Assembly (NCBI GenBank): GCA_965644295.1
Contig: CBFFRP010000077.1
Location: 124,001-188,000 of the forward strand
DNA length: 64,000 nt
Reading direction: 5' to 3'
Source of the DNA: Paraphysomonas bandaiensis
Taxonomy: Eukaryota > Chrysophyceae
Part shown: positions 34,701 through 48,832 of the stretch, piece after piece
Layout: each line of letters starts with the position of its first letter
Position numbering within the stretch: the stretch's first letter is position 1
The notes under the pieces: model-generated
What the model saw: only the letters and a program-made list of their open reading frames with translations
Told to the model about the DNA's origin: nothing
Databases searched by the model: none
Program-made: the position numbers and the translations under genes

Positions 34701-37700
34701 ACTGCGAGATAATACAGGAGCATCTCTCGAAGGAAATACCTCAGGGGGGGGAGTCATGGAAAATAAACCACTGGCAGAGGAGTGTTGCTCTTGGAAAAGA
34801 TCCGAGAAAGCAGGAGACTCTACTTCATCTCTAATACCAGCAACACCGGCAGAATTCGTCCACGTGTTTCCATCCGCATTATTACTCATCGCACGACCAC
34901 GTGATAGACTTGCAAAAGGCGATGGTCGTGAACCATATGCACCAGACGATGAACTTCCAAAAACAAAACCACCTCTGCTCTCGTTAGAGCTACTTTCATG
35001 TTTGAATCCTGAGGATACAGCACGCCGTGGACGAGATGAAACAACATCCTCTAGGTCCACATCATCATTCCCCGAATCTGACGTAGATTCCTCGTGGTTA
35101 GTACCCTCCATGAGAAAGTTCATGAAGCTTTTATCCGAACTATCGTTCTGTGGTCTGCATCCACGCGAAGTTTGGGGACGCAACTCAGCGAAACCTTCAG
35201 GCAACGACGGAACAGACGATGGGTTCAAGGTAGGGTCTGACTGTTGAAACGAGGACGGCACAGACGGTGGCCTCGGTGGCGGCTTCATTCTTCCAGGTCG
35301 ACATTTGTCCCTCCTTTTCATGTCTATATTTCCATCCAACTTGTCGGTGCCGGAAATAGCGATCGACTCATCGAAATTATTTACAACAACTCCATTAGCA
35401 CGTGAAACATAGAGCCAGACTTCCAGTGTCCATGAACTCTTAATTTCTTTGTAAGGTGATAATTGGATACTGCTCTTTGATGAAGGATCAAATTCAACGA
35501 CATTGCGAATTGCAGCAGTATCACTATCATGACCATCCAATGATCCTGCAATGTCTGATCCGTCGTTTTCGATTTTTAAATCGGATGACAAAGCCTCCAC
35601 AACTGACAGTAATTCTAGCGCAGCGCTCAAAAATCTCGAGTATGCTGGCTGATCCTCCATCTCGTGCCATAACCTACGAGCAGCCATTACATGTAATCGG
35701 CGCGACGGAACCAAAGATAAACACTGAGAAACAACATTCCGGTGCTCCTCTGATGTACAAAGCGATTGAGACGATACGCTGTCCAGTATTCGCGCTATTT
35801 CAACAAGAGCACAGTGCTTAAGAGACATACATGGTGATTTCAGCGCACAGCACCATGCTTCGAACACCGATAATGTCAACTTTGGTTCGTTCAATAGCGT
35901 AAGTATTTCGGAAACAAACTTTGCGTAATGAACATTTGGATGTTTGATACAATCTGAGTCAGCATCCTCTGTATAACTAGGGTCAGACCAACAATGCTCA
36001 GTGTAGTTGCTTCCACATGCTAGTCTAATTTGCTTCACCATTGACCCAAACAAACCTTCTCGTAGTAACAACCGAATGGATTCACAAAATTGAGACTCTC
36101 TATTCTCAACTTTGCCCAGAAAATTAAATAGCATTGTCCCTATTATACTTTCAATTGATAGAAACCCTTTCTGCATTCCGAGTGCTTCAATTTCGCTTAA
36201 AGCAAGACACTCGAGATTATGAGTGGAAGAATATGGTTCGCCTCGAAAAAGAACAAGTCGAAGAAATGAGAGAAGACATGATGAAACATACAACGCACTC
36301 TGCATTGACTCATCACTACTCTCTTGATCTCCACAAGGACTCAAACAAATCGCAATTACCTCACCCTTACAGGGTGTTGAGAAACAAATAGGCTTCTTCG
36401 TGCTGTCGCTTTCCTGTGCATGTGGGGTTGAAGACTTCTCCTCTGGAGGTAACGAAACGGAACTCCAATTAGAATTAACAACAGCAGCCAGAGAGGGTGG
36501 AATATGACTTGTAGAAGCATCACGTCGCCGCATGCCACGAAGTAACATGGCCAAAAAAGCTTGTCGACAATGCAGATTGGAAAGACTCGATGTCGTGGAC
36601 ATTATCTTGGCATCTATATACTGTATAGGTTGTGACAAGAGTTCCTTCATCACAGTAGGGGTACTCGAAAACTCCATTACTCGACACCTTCGGTTGTGCA
36701 TAATTCCGTCATCCGATTCACTTCCACAACTATGAACACAGTACTCTTGACCTTGTAAACTCCCAAAAAATCTATCATCTTTACGAAAAACATCACTACC
36801 ACCCCAGAGCTCCATATTATCTTCTATCTTGGTCAATAAGTCCCATTCAGAGTGAAAATTTTGAGGTACAGACTTATTACACGCGGAAGAACTGGCATCA
36901 TCGTTTTCAACATCGTCTTTATGGACATCACTACGTTTGCTTTGCACCTGAATAACCTTCAATTGGCCGATTCTTTTGCTAATCCACCCTTTCAATGGGT
37001 TAATCACATGCAAGCACAGAGTACCTTCTGCTGTAAACGTTTCCTCTGAGACAGTGAAGATTGTTCCGCTGTCCAGCATCCCGATGAGGGGTGACGTCGG
37101 GCTAACAGCCGCACGCACTGGCACGCCTCTCGCACTGACCACAGTCATCACGCAATCGAGTTTGTACTTTTTACTTGGAGGATCAACAAGTGGTTGAATT
37201 ATTTCAGAGACATCAGTAGGACCAGGAAGGACAACGCGCATATTGTCATCGCTCGTGACTATCCATGCAAACTGTCGATCGAACACGTTCTCCAAATCTT
37301 CACACTCATCACCATAGTCATCCTCACCAACATCGCATTCATCTTGATAGTCCGCATAATACACTTTCAGCCACAATGGGTATTTACTATCCTGGTAAGA
37401 GGAGCAATATATTTCATCGATCGCACTGATGTCATCACCAGGGTATAACACACCAATTTTTTCAGAAGACAAATCTGGTTGAGCATAAATCGGGTGCAAA
37501 ATAGCTCGATTGCCCAAATAATGATATTCTTTAGGTGATTTAATTGACGCCACTGTATTAGCCGCGCTCACTGCATTTTTCTCACCCATTGTCATCCCTA
37601 ATGAAAACTCGCCACTTTCTAAAACACCAGAAACATCCACAGGAAACGACTTTGTTTCCACAATTATACCATCATCTTCTGCGAGGCGTCCTCCAGCGGA

Positions 37701-40700
37701 AGTGGCTTCAGTTTCAAGGGCTTCGCCATTGGCAAGGATGTAATTTAGAGCTTCACTCAAATCGTAATTGCATAGTGACAACGCTGTCTCGCACCATTTC
37801 TTAGGGAAACCCATTTGCTCCAGCTGTTCTACCATGATGCTGTTGCCAGAACTGGTGTCATTAGAATAGGTTGGCTGGCCATCTTCTGTCGCATTAGCGG
37901 CGCATGCCACTTGCCAATCTAAATCCACGGCATACATATCCCCCACGAAATCTCGCATGTTAGCCATGTCATCGCCCAGGTTCTGGCGATATTGAGAAGC
38001 TTCATCCTCTACCCCAGCAGGAGTTGCACTACCGCCCTCTGCGTCCTGCACAATAATTCCTCCGATGTCAGAAAAACCTACTGGCTTTTCCCATTTCCTT
38101 CGCCTTGTGTTCGTCGAGTCAGATTTGTTGTCTTCTTCCCCATCCCCGGACACAGGAGAGTCACTCTGCCGTGAGGAGTCGTACCCTCCCCTTGCATCAT
38201 TTGTATCAGCCATGCTAGCACTCTCTCCCCCAAGCGTGATTCCAGCTGATAATGGAGATGCTGGATCAACGCTAACATTTCCACTGACATTAGCACGGGA
38301 TTTCTCCTCTAAATCACTCTGTTGTTGCTGCTTCACCCACACTTTTTGGCGCTGGGATATTAGTAAAGTGAGAAAACTCTCCATCAAAGGTATATCTGCC
38401 AGTCCTCCAGATTTCGTAATTTCACCAGCCATGCGTAGCATGGAAAAAATAAAATCAGGCCGAGAAGTCTCTCCATTTATATCGTTGCTCATGTAATCAG
38501 CAATGACGTCATGGACAATGTCAGCTGTACCCTCACAGGTGACAAGATTAGAAATGGCACGATATCCAACAAACTTCAAGTAGTTTAGTGACAGCTGTAC
38601 ATGCTCACTATCAGTTGTTGTCAGTGAGTTCTTTGAGTCTGACTGAATCATATCACGCTTTTCTTCAACAATATGGGTCTCATATTTCTTTTCCTCGAGT
38701 ATGGTACCTGCCTGATCGCTAGAAGTGGAAGCCGGTACGGTTAGAGCGTCACCACATGCCGATTCTTGGAACATATCTAATGTAACTATAGTATTCAAAA
38801 CAGACTCCACTAAACGCTTTGAAATCACCGTATCATCCAAAGGACATCTGTTTATACCCTTGATTTTGTCGGGTGGCACCAGTAAAGTACGACGGGACGT
38901 ATCCGCAACTAACCTGGAATTATCTCCGGCACAGTGAGCAGTAGGAAAAGTACTATAATTATCACCTGTCTCTCCATCAGACAGAGAAGCAACTACGACT
39001 TCTATCAAATCTGCAGAAGGGGTCCCAGATACAACAATTCCAAGTTTCGGCTGGTCTGATTTACTGCTAACAATTTCTACCATGCATCCAGCGTAAAAGG
39101 ATTCAATATGACCTCCAAGTACACTAAAAGCTGCAACTGATCGTGTTATATCTTGTCGTGGTATAGACTCTGAAGAAAGTATGTTAAGATGAGAGATTGA
39201 AGCGAGGAGTGCCTCTTCAACGATAGCATTCCAAGGCGGTGATTTGAGCAAAATTCGTATGAGTGCGACAGCTTCAGACACAGAGTCCAACACAGATCCA
39301 CCTACGGCTGCTTCCTGCTCATCACTGCCCCCTTCAAGTCGAATTAGGCATTCGATGCTTGGGTTCTGCACAACTTTTCCACATATATCTAATAACTTAT
39401 ATACAAACCACGTTGCCATAGAACTTTCGTTCTCATATTCTTCATTATACAATCCATGTACACTGTCTTCACTAATCAAATTCAAACTCGAAACGCTTGC
39501 AGCAGGTATAAGATCTGACAAAATTCGCAGTGCACGATGCTGACATAAAGGCGGGCTATAGAAACAGAGCTCAAGAAACAGACACATCCACCTCGGTTTT
39601 GTCAATATACCTTGACAGCTGGAATTTTTGCTGACACAGGTGAGCAAAAGGGTAGCTTCTGCTAATATAACCATACTATCTTGGGAGATGCAAACTACAC
39701 GAGCCCCTTCGTTTGATGTTTGCTCTTGGAATTGACAACGTAAGGTGGACAGTATAGTTTGAATCTGATTATAAAGCATGTCAAATACAACATTACTCAA
39801 AGTTGAAGGCCCCGAACGAGCTCGTACAAGTGGTGGACCTGTAAGGGGCTCAGATGATGATCTTTGCTGCTCCTCATCGCCCGTGGATGCTACCTGCAGT
39901 GCAAGGAGGTATAATACTTTCATTGCTGCGCGTGTGACAGTGTGGGAAAGTTTTGTATCCTCAGAAGAGCTTGGAATATCTGGTTCAGATACAGGATTCA
40001 CATCCTCTAAAATATCTTGAATGGCATGAAATATTTTCACCCGAACAAGCATGTCGTGATCATCTGCGCGAATAATAATACCCCAGCAGTCAAGTATCAT
40101 CAGAATAAGTGCGGCTTCTCCTCTATGTCTCGCAGTCAGAAGTTCATTAGACAGAGAAGAGTAGAGCGAATTAAACGCCCCTTGAGTTGATAACCTCAAA
40201 TCTGCAACACTTGCCTCTAGCCCATGCATGTAATGGCCTCGAATAGGAGAAACTGCAGGTGATACTGATACAACACTCTGAATTGAACTTGTAAAAAAAA
40301 GACACGACGAATCTCCACGCATAGCAAGTGGTACGTGCGCCAGTAATGCAATCTTATGCACCCATCCAGCGTAACCACTGCTACCAGATATGGACAGCGC
40401 CTGATTGATCATATCGAAACCTTGTCTTCTATCTTCTGCACGTTTAGACGCAGATTGTAGTCCCACGCGAATACAAGCCAAGCTAAAGTTGTCCTTCACA
40501 AATGATACCACCATATTACAAACTTTCCTACATTCTTCCTCCTGGCTAAGAATGGACTGAGATTCATACATACTCCTTGACGATCGACTGTCTGAAATGA
40601 AAAGTTCGTTTATATACCCAAGAGATATAGATCCCGATTTATACGGCACCAGCTCCATCAAAAACTGTCCCCTACCAGTAATCTTTGTGGACAACTGATC

Positions 40701-43700
40701 ATAGGATAAACCTTGTTTCTGGTGAAGTTGCATAGCCCATAATCTCACCTTATCGACAGTGGCTAAAATATGCATCAAGAAAAATGGTGGCTCCTTTACA
40801 ATAAATTGCTGCAATTGTGAATGCGCATCTCTTATGGTTTCGAGGTAATCAACGATAGATCTAACAGCACACACATAGCCTCCATGATAAAGAAGACAAC
40901 TAAAAAGCATTTGCATGGCGTTTGCTACTGAAGAACCGCCAATACTTTTTATTTTGTGAGACATTTTGTCGTGCTTAAACATCCACATCCAAAATAAGTC
41001 ATCCTTTCTCCGAACTCCATCTGAATTCTGACCAAGTACATCTGCAAGCCCAGCAACTGCAGTTGCAGCATGCTCAGTCATATTTAAACCCTTAGAAAAA
41101 AGAGGTGACTGTAGCCACTCATTAAGAGCAGCGGAAATATCTGTTGCATCACTATCAAATATAAAACTTCTGTCAGCACCCCCTGGACGTTTACTGCATT
41201 CAAGTGCAATATCGTGGTTGTTAAGCATAGGTCCTTCGCTGTAAATAAGGGAGCTTCCCACCCTGCCAATATAGGCTAAAATAATAGTCAAAAGCTGGGT
41301 ACTCAGACAAGAAAAAAGGTTTAACTCCTTTCGATTACCATTAGATAACCCCTCGTGGGCTACCGATGCTTTGGCTTGACGAAATGAGTCACTCTGAAAT
41401 AAATGTAACAATGACTCCAGCGATCTATGAAGAAGATGCACCGAATCGCCTTCACGTGGGACATACTCCCATCGTGCTAAACATGCAATCAGTTGTGGCA
41501 GATTAGATGAAATAATCGGAATATTCATCACTTTCAAGACACATTCGCTAGGGGGAAAAGATTTTATAACATGGATAACTGAATCAAACAAAAGTCTCAT
41601 ATACTCCAGCGTTGCGTAAGACGGATACCCAAGCAGCCGCTCCCTCTCACTAGGCTTCGACAAAACAACTCCTTCACCAAGACGAGAAACATCCATTGGG
41701 GATAAAAACGAAATCGCGTCTCCAGGAGAAAACAAGGAAAACGCAGGATAGAGCTCCTTGTCACCAATATTAGACAGCTTAGAAGACATAGAACCAGCCG
41801 ATGAATTCGTTGGGTCAGACACAATAAGAACTCCATCATCTGTGTCAAAAGTTATCTCAAGAACGCTTCCAACCCCAATTTTGATCGAGTTTTCGTGCTG
41901 TTGTCGACTACTTGAATGATATACTTCATTATTCATCGTCAAACCCCACCCACTAGAGTCTTGGCCAAGATAGGCGCCAGTATTAACATCTTCTGTAGCT
42001 ACGCCAAATATGCAGTGACCTCGTCGACCAAGATTTTCAATTTTAACACACCATTTATATAATCCGCTCCTCGGTTTCATAATTGTCGTGCTAAGACAAG
42101 TGCACCATTTTCTGCTACCTTTTTGAGATAGAGTTACTCCATCATCGGATAGTCCGAGATGCTTTGTGAATTTACTACTATTGAATGTCATATTGTACAA
42201 GCAGTGCACTTGCCTTTCACAACGACCAGAGTGTCCGCTGCTGTTAGCAGCATATTTGTCACCGTCCACTTCAGCTGAGCGACGCCAACTACCGTCTTCC
42301 CAATTCCACGCTAAAAATTCTCTTCCTTCGCCGGATGACTTCAGTGGCGTTAGTCGAACCAAGCTACCCTCCAATGATTTCACAACTACCTCTTTGTCAG
42401 TCCATGGAGCATTACTCTGACTACTCTCCACGGAAGCGTCAGAAGAAATTCCAGTTAAATGAGCTTGAATAGCACAAAGTAAATTGTAGGATGACTTTTG
42501 AATTCCTTCCGACATCACAGATTCAAACGACAAGTTTTCAGCTTCAACATCCAACAGGATCATTTGCAGAACATGCGAAAATCGACTCGCCACAAGAGCA
42601 TCGGGCTCATCTAAAGCGATAGTGGACGCCGCAAAAGTGCTGGCAGAAGGTGGTGCAGGAACAGCTGCAGAGGAAGATGAAAACTTTTGATAAAAGTCAC
42701 TGTACAGGCGAGCGCATTCTTCGCCAGAAAGCTTGCTGACTAAAGTGTTTTCGGTCCATGAGAGTTTCTTCTGTATCTGCCATTCCATTGGTGCAATGCT
42801 CTTCATATATCGAATGACGGTCCGTTTCGTTAGTTCGCCGACTTCTTCAACAAGAGAATGCACGACTTCATCTGGGGTGTAGAGTAACTCTTTCTCAGCA
42901 GACCTAGATGGTGTCGTATCTTGCATTGGGATATCCTCTTTGCTCTCTTGGCCATCATCATTGTCAGTACATGGCCTCATAAGCGATATCTCATATTTCT
43001 TATTACCCGAGCCAGGGCCGATGTGGCTCTTGCCACCATAACAGTACGCATTTTTAATACCATTCGACCACTTCACGACAGCACCGCACCCATTGTAGTG
43101 TTTTAGCCAGCTGAAAACACTGAGAATGATACCTCGACTTCCAGCACCTCCATCCTCAGTGCCGTAATGCCAGTCCGGTCCTCTTTCCACTATATCTCCT
43201 ACTTGTGGGGAGACCTCATCCGAGGCAACTGCCGCCAAAGGCTTGGTTGAAGAAAACATACATGACGGTGATTTCATCAGAGGATGCGAGCCTTTAGGAA
43301 TGAATTTAGAAACAAAGGCATGTCCTCCTTGCGTACGCGACATCCATATACAAATCTCAGACAGCATTAGAGATACAGACTCGGCAGAGAGCTTTAGAAG
43401 CAAAACCAGAGGGTCTTCAGGAAGGTTAGAGAGCGATATCGTAACATTCTTACTAGCTTCGTCGACAGCATGAATTTCGTCTGATACATCATTTCGAGGA
43501 AATCGCGGGTTGTTAAAATGCTTTCGAACAAGAAGGCATTCTAACATCAACGCTTGATCAGATATATGCGGGAAAAAGATATGGAACCCTGCTACAATTA
43601 CACTAATGGCTTCGTTTCGAACACAATTCCGCAGTGCACGCAACTGATTCGTATCAATGCTGCACTCATTACCGCTGTGAACGAATGCCAAAATAGAATT

Positions 43701-46700
43701 CAGAAATGTGGCAACGAATGGACTGGAGCCAGACCTTGTCGGGTGAGAATACTTCAAGCCAAGTGCACAAGGGGAAAGGTCTTGGTCTTTCACAGATTCA
43801 ATATTTACTCGCACAATTCTTAGTAATGTTACGCCAATAGAAAGAAGGGAAGTAAGAGATAGTTTTCCAGGGCCACTGTTGCTCTGTGATATTGATATTA
43901 GCCTGAGAATTTGACGCATACACGAGTTAAGTAGCAAAAATGTCAATACATGGGGATCTGATATTGCGAGAAAACCAGGAGATTTCAACTGAACATCATA
44001 ATACTTGCTTGTTGTCAAAACTTTCGGGCCTTTACTGACTTTCCAACCCAGAAAATTCGAACAAGACATATAAAGCTTCAGGCAAAGCCGAGCCAACCCC
44101 TGTTGCAAAGTATAACGTACTGATGTTGAAGGTAAGTCAGCTAGAGAGACTAGTATCGATTCAGGTTCTGTGACAGCATCTATACTTGTATTGAAATTTG
44201 TGAGAGGGGGTGGAGATATATCACGCATGGGTTCGAACCGCGACCACTCAAAATCGCCCAGTAGAGTACCGTGGCCAGGCTTCCAGTTGTGCTCTACTTG
44301 CGCCAAGTCATAAGCCACACTACCATGTCCTTCATCAAGGCGCCAGTACGCACACAGCCGTTTCTCTGACCCTGTCAAAGCAGAACGACTGCAACTGTCA
44401 GTGATATCCTGCATGGACCTCGATGACGACCAGACTCTCACATCGCATATTCCACCAACCCAACCGTCAACAACACCGCTGAATTCGTAACGACTGCAAT
44501 CTGCAGGAGAAGGAGAGTCACCACGCGCAGATGGTACATCTTCTGATCCGGCAAGAGAAGATACCTCGCTCATTTCGTTTCTGTCATCTTTACTCTCAGG
44601 AAAAGCGGTAGTATCGTACGAGAAGTTCTCTTTCGATTCAGAGGGTAGCGACGACTCATCTCTCGTGAATGTGATGGTGGCTCCAATGCAAAACATCTGC
44701 TTCAAGTTTTTTGGAGTGGCTATCTTTTCTTTTCGAGGCATACTTACTACTACCTTATCGATGACGATTGCCACAGTGCTTCTCGAAGTAGAGTATACGA
44801 CAGATATATTGTGCCATTTATTCGGTTTGAAAGTGCCATCAGGGGATTGATATATCTTACCAAATACGTCACAGTATACGGCTCCAGTGCCATCTACGAA
44901 TACAGCATTTACACGGGAATGTTTTTTCCCCGTAAAACTTAGAAGGGAGTATCGTTTTCCTGAAAGATCTGTATCATCCACAGGCAGATCCAGTCGAGCA
45001 CTTAACTCGATACAAAAGCTATGGGTAGGAGTAATTTTATCAAGAATTTTAGGATTTCCAAGAATATGACCAACCCCAGAATCACTTTTTGAAGAATTTA
45101 GTCGAATGCACACTGGTTTCAGCGGGGCCCTAACATCAACAACATCTGAATATATCTCTGATTCAGAAATGACACATTTCGTTGCTTCCATAGATTCTCT
45201 CGACTTATTATGCTTCATGGCAAATTCAGGTATATCACTTTGAGCATATATTTTGAAGTTGAAACCACACCCTGGAGCAGTTGATGCCACAGGTACCATT
45301 CCTTTTAATCCAATATCAACGTTGCATATCGTTGGGTTCCCATGCTCCACGCCATTTACGAATACGCGAATAAGATTATTATCTGTATCTAATAGACAGC
45401 CCACTGTATCATCCACTTTCCATGATCTAGGAGAAGACGTGGTATCGTTCCTATCACCGACTGTTTCGTCAGAAGCGATGGTGTCAGCAAAACAAGGAAG
45501 TAGTTGTCCACCGAGAGCTATTGCCTCCTGAGAGGCTTTTTCGCGTACAGCAGCCATTACTCCAGCTCCAGCCTCCTCATCAAATAATCTCTCCAAACCC
45601 ACGAACTCCCCGTCATAGGACACTACTTGCTGCGGAGTTGGCACCATTCTTTCTGTTGATGCCACTTGAAGAAGTTGATCGACATTATCCGCTGACATTC
45701 CGGTGGTAATCATTCGCTGCTTGACAGCCTCTCTTGGGACTCCCAAACGAAGTAATTTAACAAAAGATGCATATTCAGATCCTTCATGCACGGATAGTGT
45801 ACTGGACGTTTTAATTCCTTCATTCAGTGATTCGTATTTTTCAGATGATGTAGTGGTCGCCGATGGGACACTCTCTTTGATCACTGCACTGGCCTCCTCG
45901 TCAATGTCCTCAAGAGTCAGGGCAAGAGCCTCCTGAAGAGCACGGGCAGCAGCCTCTGCATTGTGGTACACCGCCCCAGCAAAGCCATCATACCCCCAAG
46001 ACTCGTAAAAGGCTCCGGGAGGACTTGAAACAGTAGAAGTAGAACAACAACACTGTGCCCATCCGATCCGCATGCCTCTAGGTTCGCCGCCCTTCAATAC
46101 ACCTTCGAAGTAATAGCAGCCGGTATTCCGGGCTGCCATACAACCAGTAATGAATCCACCAGTCGGACCCCACACCTCCAGCTGTCGGACTTTCTCTGGT
46201 ATACCATAGCTTGGAACAAATCGCGGACGAGACGCAAACGACTGCAGCCGCTGTACTTCGCTCTCGTGGGCTAAAATACTCTTCAAGTCCTCCGGTCCAG
46301 GTACTAACAACGATTCAATGAAGCTCAAACTGTTACAGCTAATTGTTCCCTGAAAAGAATGCAGCGTATTATCCTCGATAACTGAAAGTAAAGCTTTTAT
46401 TAGAACTAGAATAGCACGCAGATCTCTCTGTTGTCCGACTTTTTCACAAAATTCATCCATTTCGTCAGAAAGTGAAGAAGAATCTATTCCCCGCCTTTCT
46501 CGCCTATATTTGTAGGTAGTGAATGTATGACTTTGTAGGGCTCGTGCAAGAACTGTGTTTCTTTCGACTGTACTAACAGTTTTCAGTAATGTCGCAAATA
46601 ATCTGGACTGGGAGGAGGATGAGGTATGAGAATTGACATCGCCCGTTCGTCCACCAAAGTTTTTAGCTAAGAATTGTACTATTTTAGCCTTTTCATCGTC

Positions 46701-47018
46701 TGTAATATCGATCAAACTTTCGGTTTTTTTTCGAAGCTTCAGAACAGTTGAGCACTGCCATATTAGATCTTCAAGAGCCTCGCTCGCATCATCTTTTCCA
46801 CAGAGCTGATGTAATTATCAATAAAATATATAATAACATGTGAAAATAGAAGAAATCACCTGAGAAAGTTCAGACAACTGTTTTGTCCATTTCTGGGATG
46901 AAAGAAAAGAATCATGCAGGAGGGCGTCAATGTCCTCCTAATAAAATGATATCAGGATCCGCATTGCATTATATTCAATGATTACCTGCTGAATTCGGTG
47001 GCTACTCAAACTACTCAT
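28705..47018 (-). CDS. Giant multidomain HECT E3 ubiquitin ligase (6,036 residues)
   Basis: Five exons: 47018-46986, 46937-46860, 46805-29137 (17,669 nt), 29079-28848, 28803-28705; all phases agree. Approximate domain order: SPRY split over residues 245-560, carrying a GVPREAVKQRM motif in the gap; LamG/ConA-like 596-863; MIB/HERC2 1240-1320 (GDIVERGPDWHYG); SPRY 1563-1746; UBA 3028-3068 (VEQLEQMGFP); Ser/Pro-rich low complexity 3870-4160 inserted in a second LamG-like region (3813-4323, with KWVHIALASD); SPRY-like 4626-4753; SPRY 5146-5296 (GVHYWEVQVDS); HECT 5680-6036. The HECT domain keeps FTGEGVDDHGGPYR and the catalytic cysteine in AQTCFFS (codon 28889-28887, about residue 5991). Long alpha-helical regions between domains are probably repeat scaffolds. 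By family knowledge it accepts ubiquitin on cysteine and transfers it to substrates. Architecture resembles HERC1/HECTD4-type giants without visible RCC1 repeats. Divergent from the Fcf2 gene. Confidence 0.95.
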
Positions 47019-47552
47019 TGTAAGTAGAAAAGCCAAACAAATTCATTGTATTGTATTGCAAAATTAATGATTCTTGCCAGGACCTTGCAAGAGTTGTATT
47101 AATTAATACTTAATATCTGCTTCTGATGGCACCAGCGGAAAATCTCCACACACAAGGAGAAAAGAATGAAGAAGCAAAGATCACAACACAATAAAATACA
47201 CATTTTTTATATACGTACTGTACATACACATACACCATGGGACAGCAGTATATACAGTACTGCGGATATACAGTATTTTTTCACCTTCTTTTTTTTTGCT
47301 GAAAATGTTCTTGTTGGACGAGTATATTGTATCTGCTGTATTCCATGTATTTTTGGTCTGTCTCCAAATAAATACAAACTGAAACCAGACCAGTCATCTT
47401 TCGTTCATTGGCGTGTTATGTTACTGCCATTCGACCACTAACTCATCAATAGCAGTGACAGTAACACAAGTTATATAACCGATTACGATAGATTGGAGTA
47501 TTTGACACTCTGTATTAAAGTGTGGTGACATACACAATCAGTGGAATACGCA
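47019..47552. promoter_or_regulatory. Divergent intergenic region, candidate bidirectional promoter
   Basis: 534 bp between the HECT ligase (-) and Fcf2 (+) starts. Contains ACGTACTGTACATAC near 47214 and ACAGTACTGCGG near 47256, plus a T-rich tract near 47285. Function inferred from position. Confidence 0.35.
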
Positions 47553-48334
47553 ATGTCTGCTGCCGATAATCCTGTAGTTGATGACATTATTGAAAAGGCG
47601 ATGCGAAAGTGTAATTACGACAATCAGTCCACTGCACCCACTGGATTTGCAAAGTTGCACGAACGCCTTCTGCGAGCTGGGGAAATCAAAGGCGGAAATT
47701 TACAAAATAGAAATAGATTTGGTCAGAATGAAACATGGAAATCAGGTTCTCCAGTCCCACGAATGATGTTTTAATTTGACATATGACTACTTTGTAGAAA
47801 ATGAAATAGAAAAGGCTCAAAAAAGTAGTGTTCTATATAGCTCCATTGGAAACAGTGCACCGTCATTGAAAAAAGAAAAGGCTGATTCTAAAGCAACATT
47901 GGGTAAAGGATGGTTCGATATGGAGGTGGTGGAAATGGCGTTTGCGTGTCATTGATTTTTAATTTATTAACACAGCCCATGGTTATTGACGAAGCTTTAA
48001 AGCGAGATATTAAAGTGATCAGGATGAGAAACTATCTAGACGCCAAGAGGTAAACTTTATTGCTGTATACTAGCATTGTGATATGTTTCTCCGCAGATTT
48101 TACAAGAACCCAGATAAAATTGGTAAAGTACTGCACACTGGTACTGTGATTGAAGGGAGTGGAGAATCAAGAGCTGCAAGACTAACAAATAAACAGCGTA
48201 AACAGAGTCTATTAGAAGAAGTCCTTGCGGACAAGAAGTCGAGGCAGTATTCAAAAAAGAAGTATTTGGAAATACAAAAAGACAAGTCCAATAAAAAGAG
48301 AACCTATAGGAAGCCTCTGCGAGCGAAGTATTAG
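47553..48334 (+). CDS. Fcf2-family pre-rRNA processing factor (DNTTIP2/TDIF2-like)
   Basis: Four exons: 47553-47745, 47798-47925, 47976-48049, 48097-48334; GT-AG introns of 47-52 nt; 210 residues. The ATG at 47553 is the first in frame. The Fcf2 domain fills the C-terminal half: GWFDME, then ALKRDIKVIRMRNYLDAKRF, YKNPDKI, GTVIEGSGES, RLTNKQRKQSLLEEVLAD and KYLEIQKDKSNKK, ending in a basic tail (KKRTYRKPLRAKY). These match the conserved core of yeast Fcf2 and animal DNTTIP2. The N-terminal half is poorly conserved and lysine-rich. By homology the product is nucleolar and acts in early 18S pre-rRNA cleavage in the small-subunit processome. Confidence 0.92.
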
Positions 48335-48832
48335 TGTGCTGTTTTATTTTTGATATTCAAGATATTTCTTAGTAGCATACACGGTCATTTTATGGAGTTA
48401 GTGATGCTGACTACTATTAACAGTTAGTTTTCATAACGTAAATGGCTTTTACTGTTACTGTGGTGTTGAGGCCACTGCTGGATTAGTGCAGTGTGAGTTG
48501 ATATTGAATTTGGCATATAGCTTCGTGTTGCAGGAATATATGTTGTCGTAGTTTATTTACATCGCGGAATTGCGCGTAAAGAATGTAGTGAATGCCTGAC
48601 AAAGCGGATTAGACACTTAGACCAGGGCCTGGTAACCATTAATGGCAGGGATAGGGAACAATATATTGCAATACTATTGTTAGATAACGTTCCATCAATA
48701 GTATTGATGGATTTTTTAAACCGGTCCTACAATACAATTACAATGTATTGCAATATATTAGTATGACTAATCAGTAGGTAAACACATCCGTAGATTTCAT
48801 TTTTAGTATTAGTCATTAAGATCACATGACAA
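48335..48832. other. Intergenic; probable flank of a hAT element
   Basis: Contains CAGGGCCTGGTAACC near 48623 and repeated TATTGCAATA-type motifs at about 48660-48685 and 48740-48765. Similar motifs recur at 49250-49275, which would suit subterminal repeats of a hAT transposon, but ends and target duplications could not be fixed. Confidence 0.35.

Noticed and set aside
34504-35247. 247-codon plus-strand open frame
   Set aside because: Antisense to the Ser/Pro-rich part of the HECT ligase exon; composition mirrors the sense strand and no motif is present. The same holds for dozens of shorter frames between 29.6 and 46 kb.
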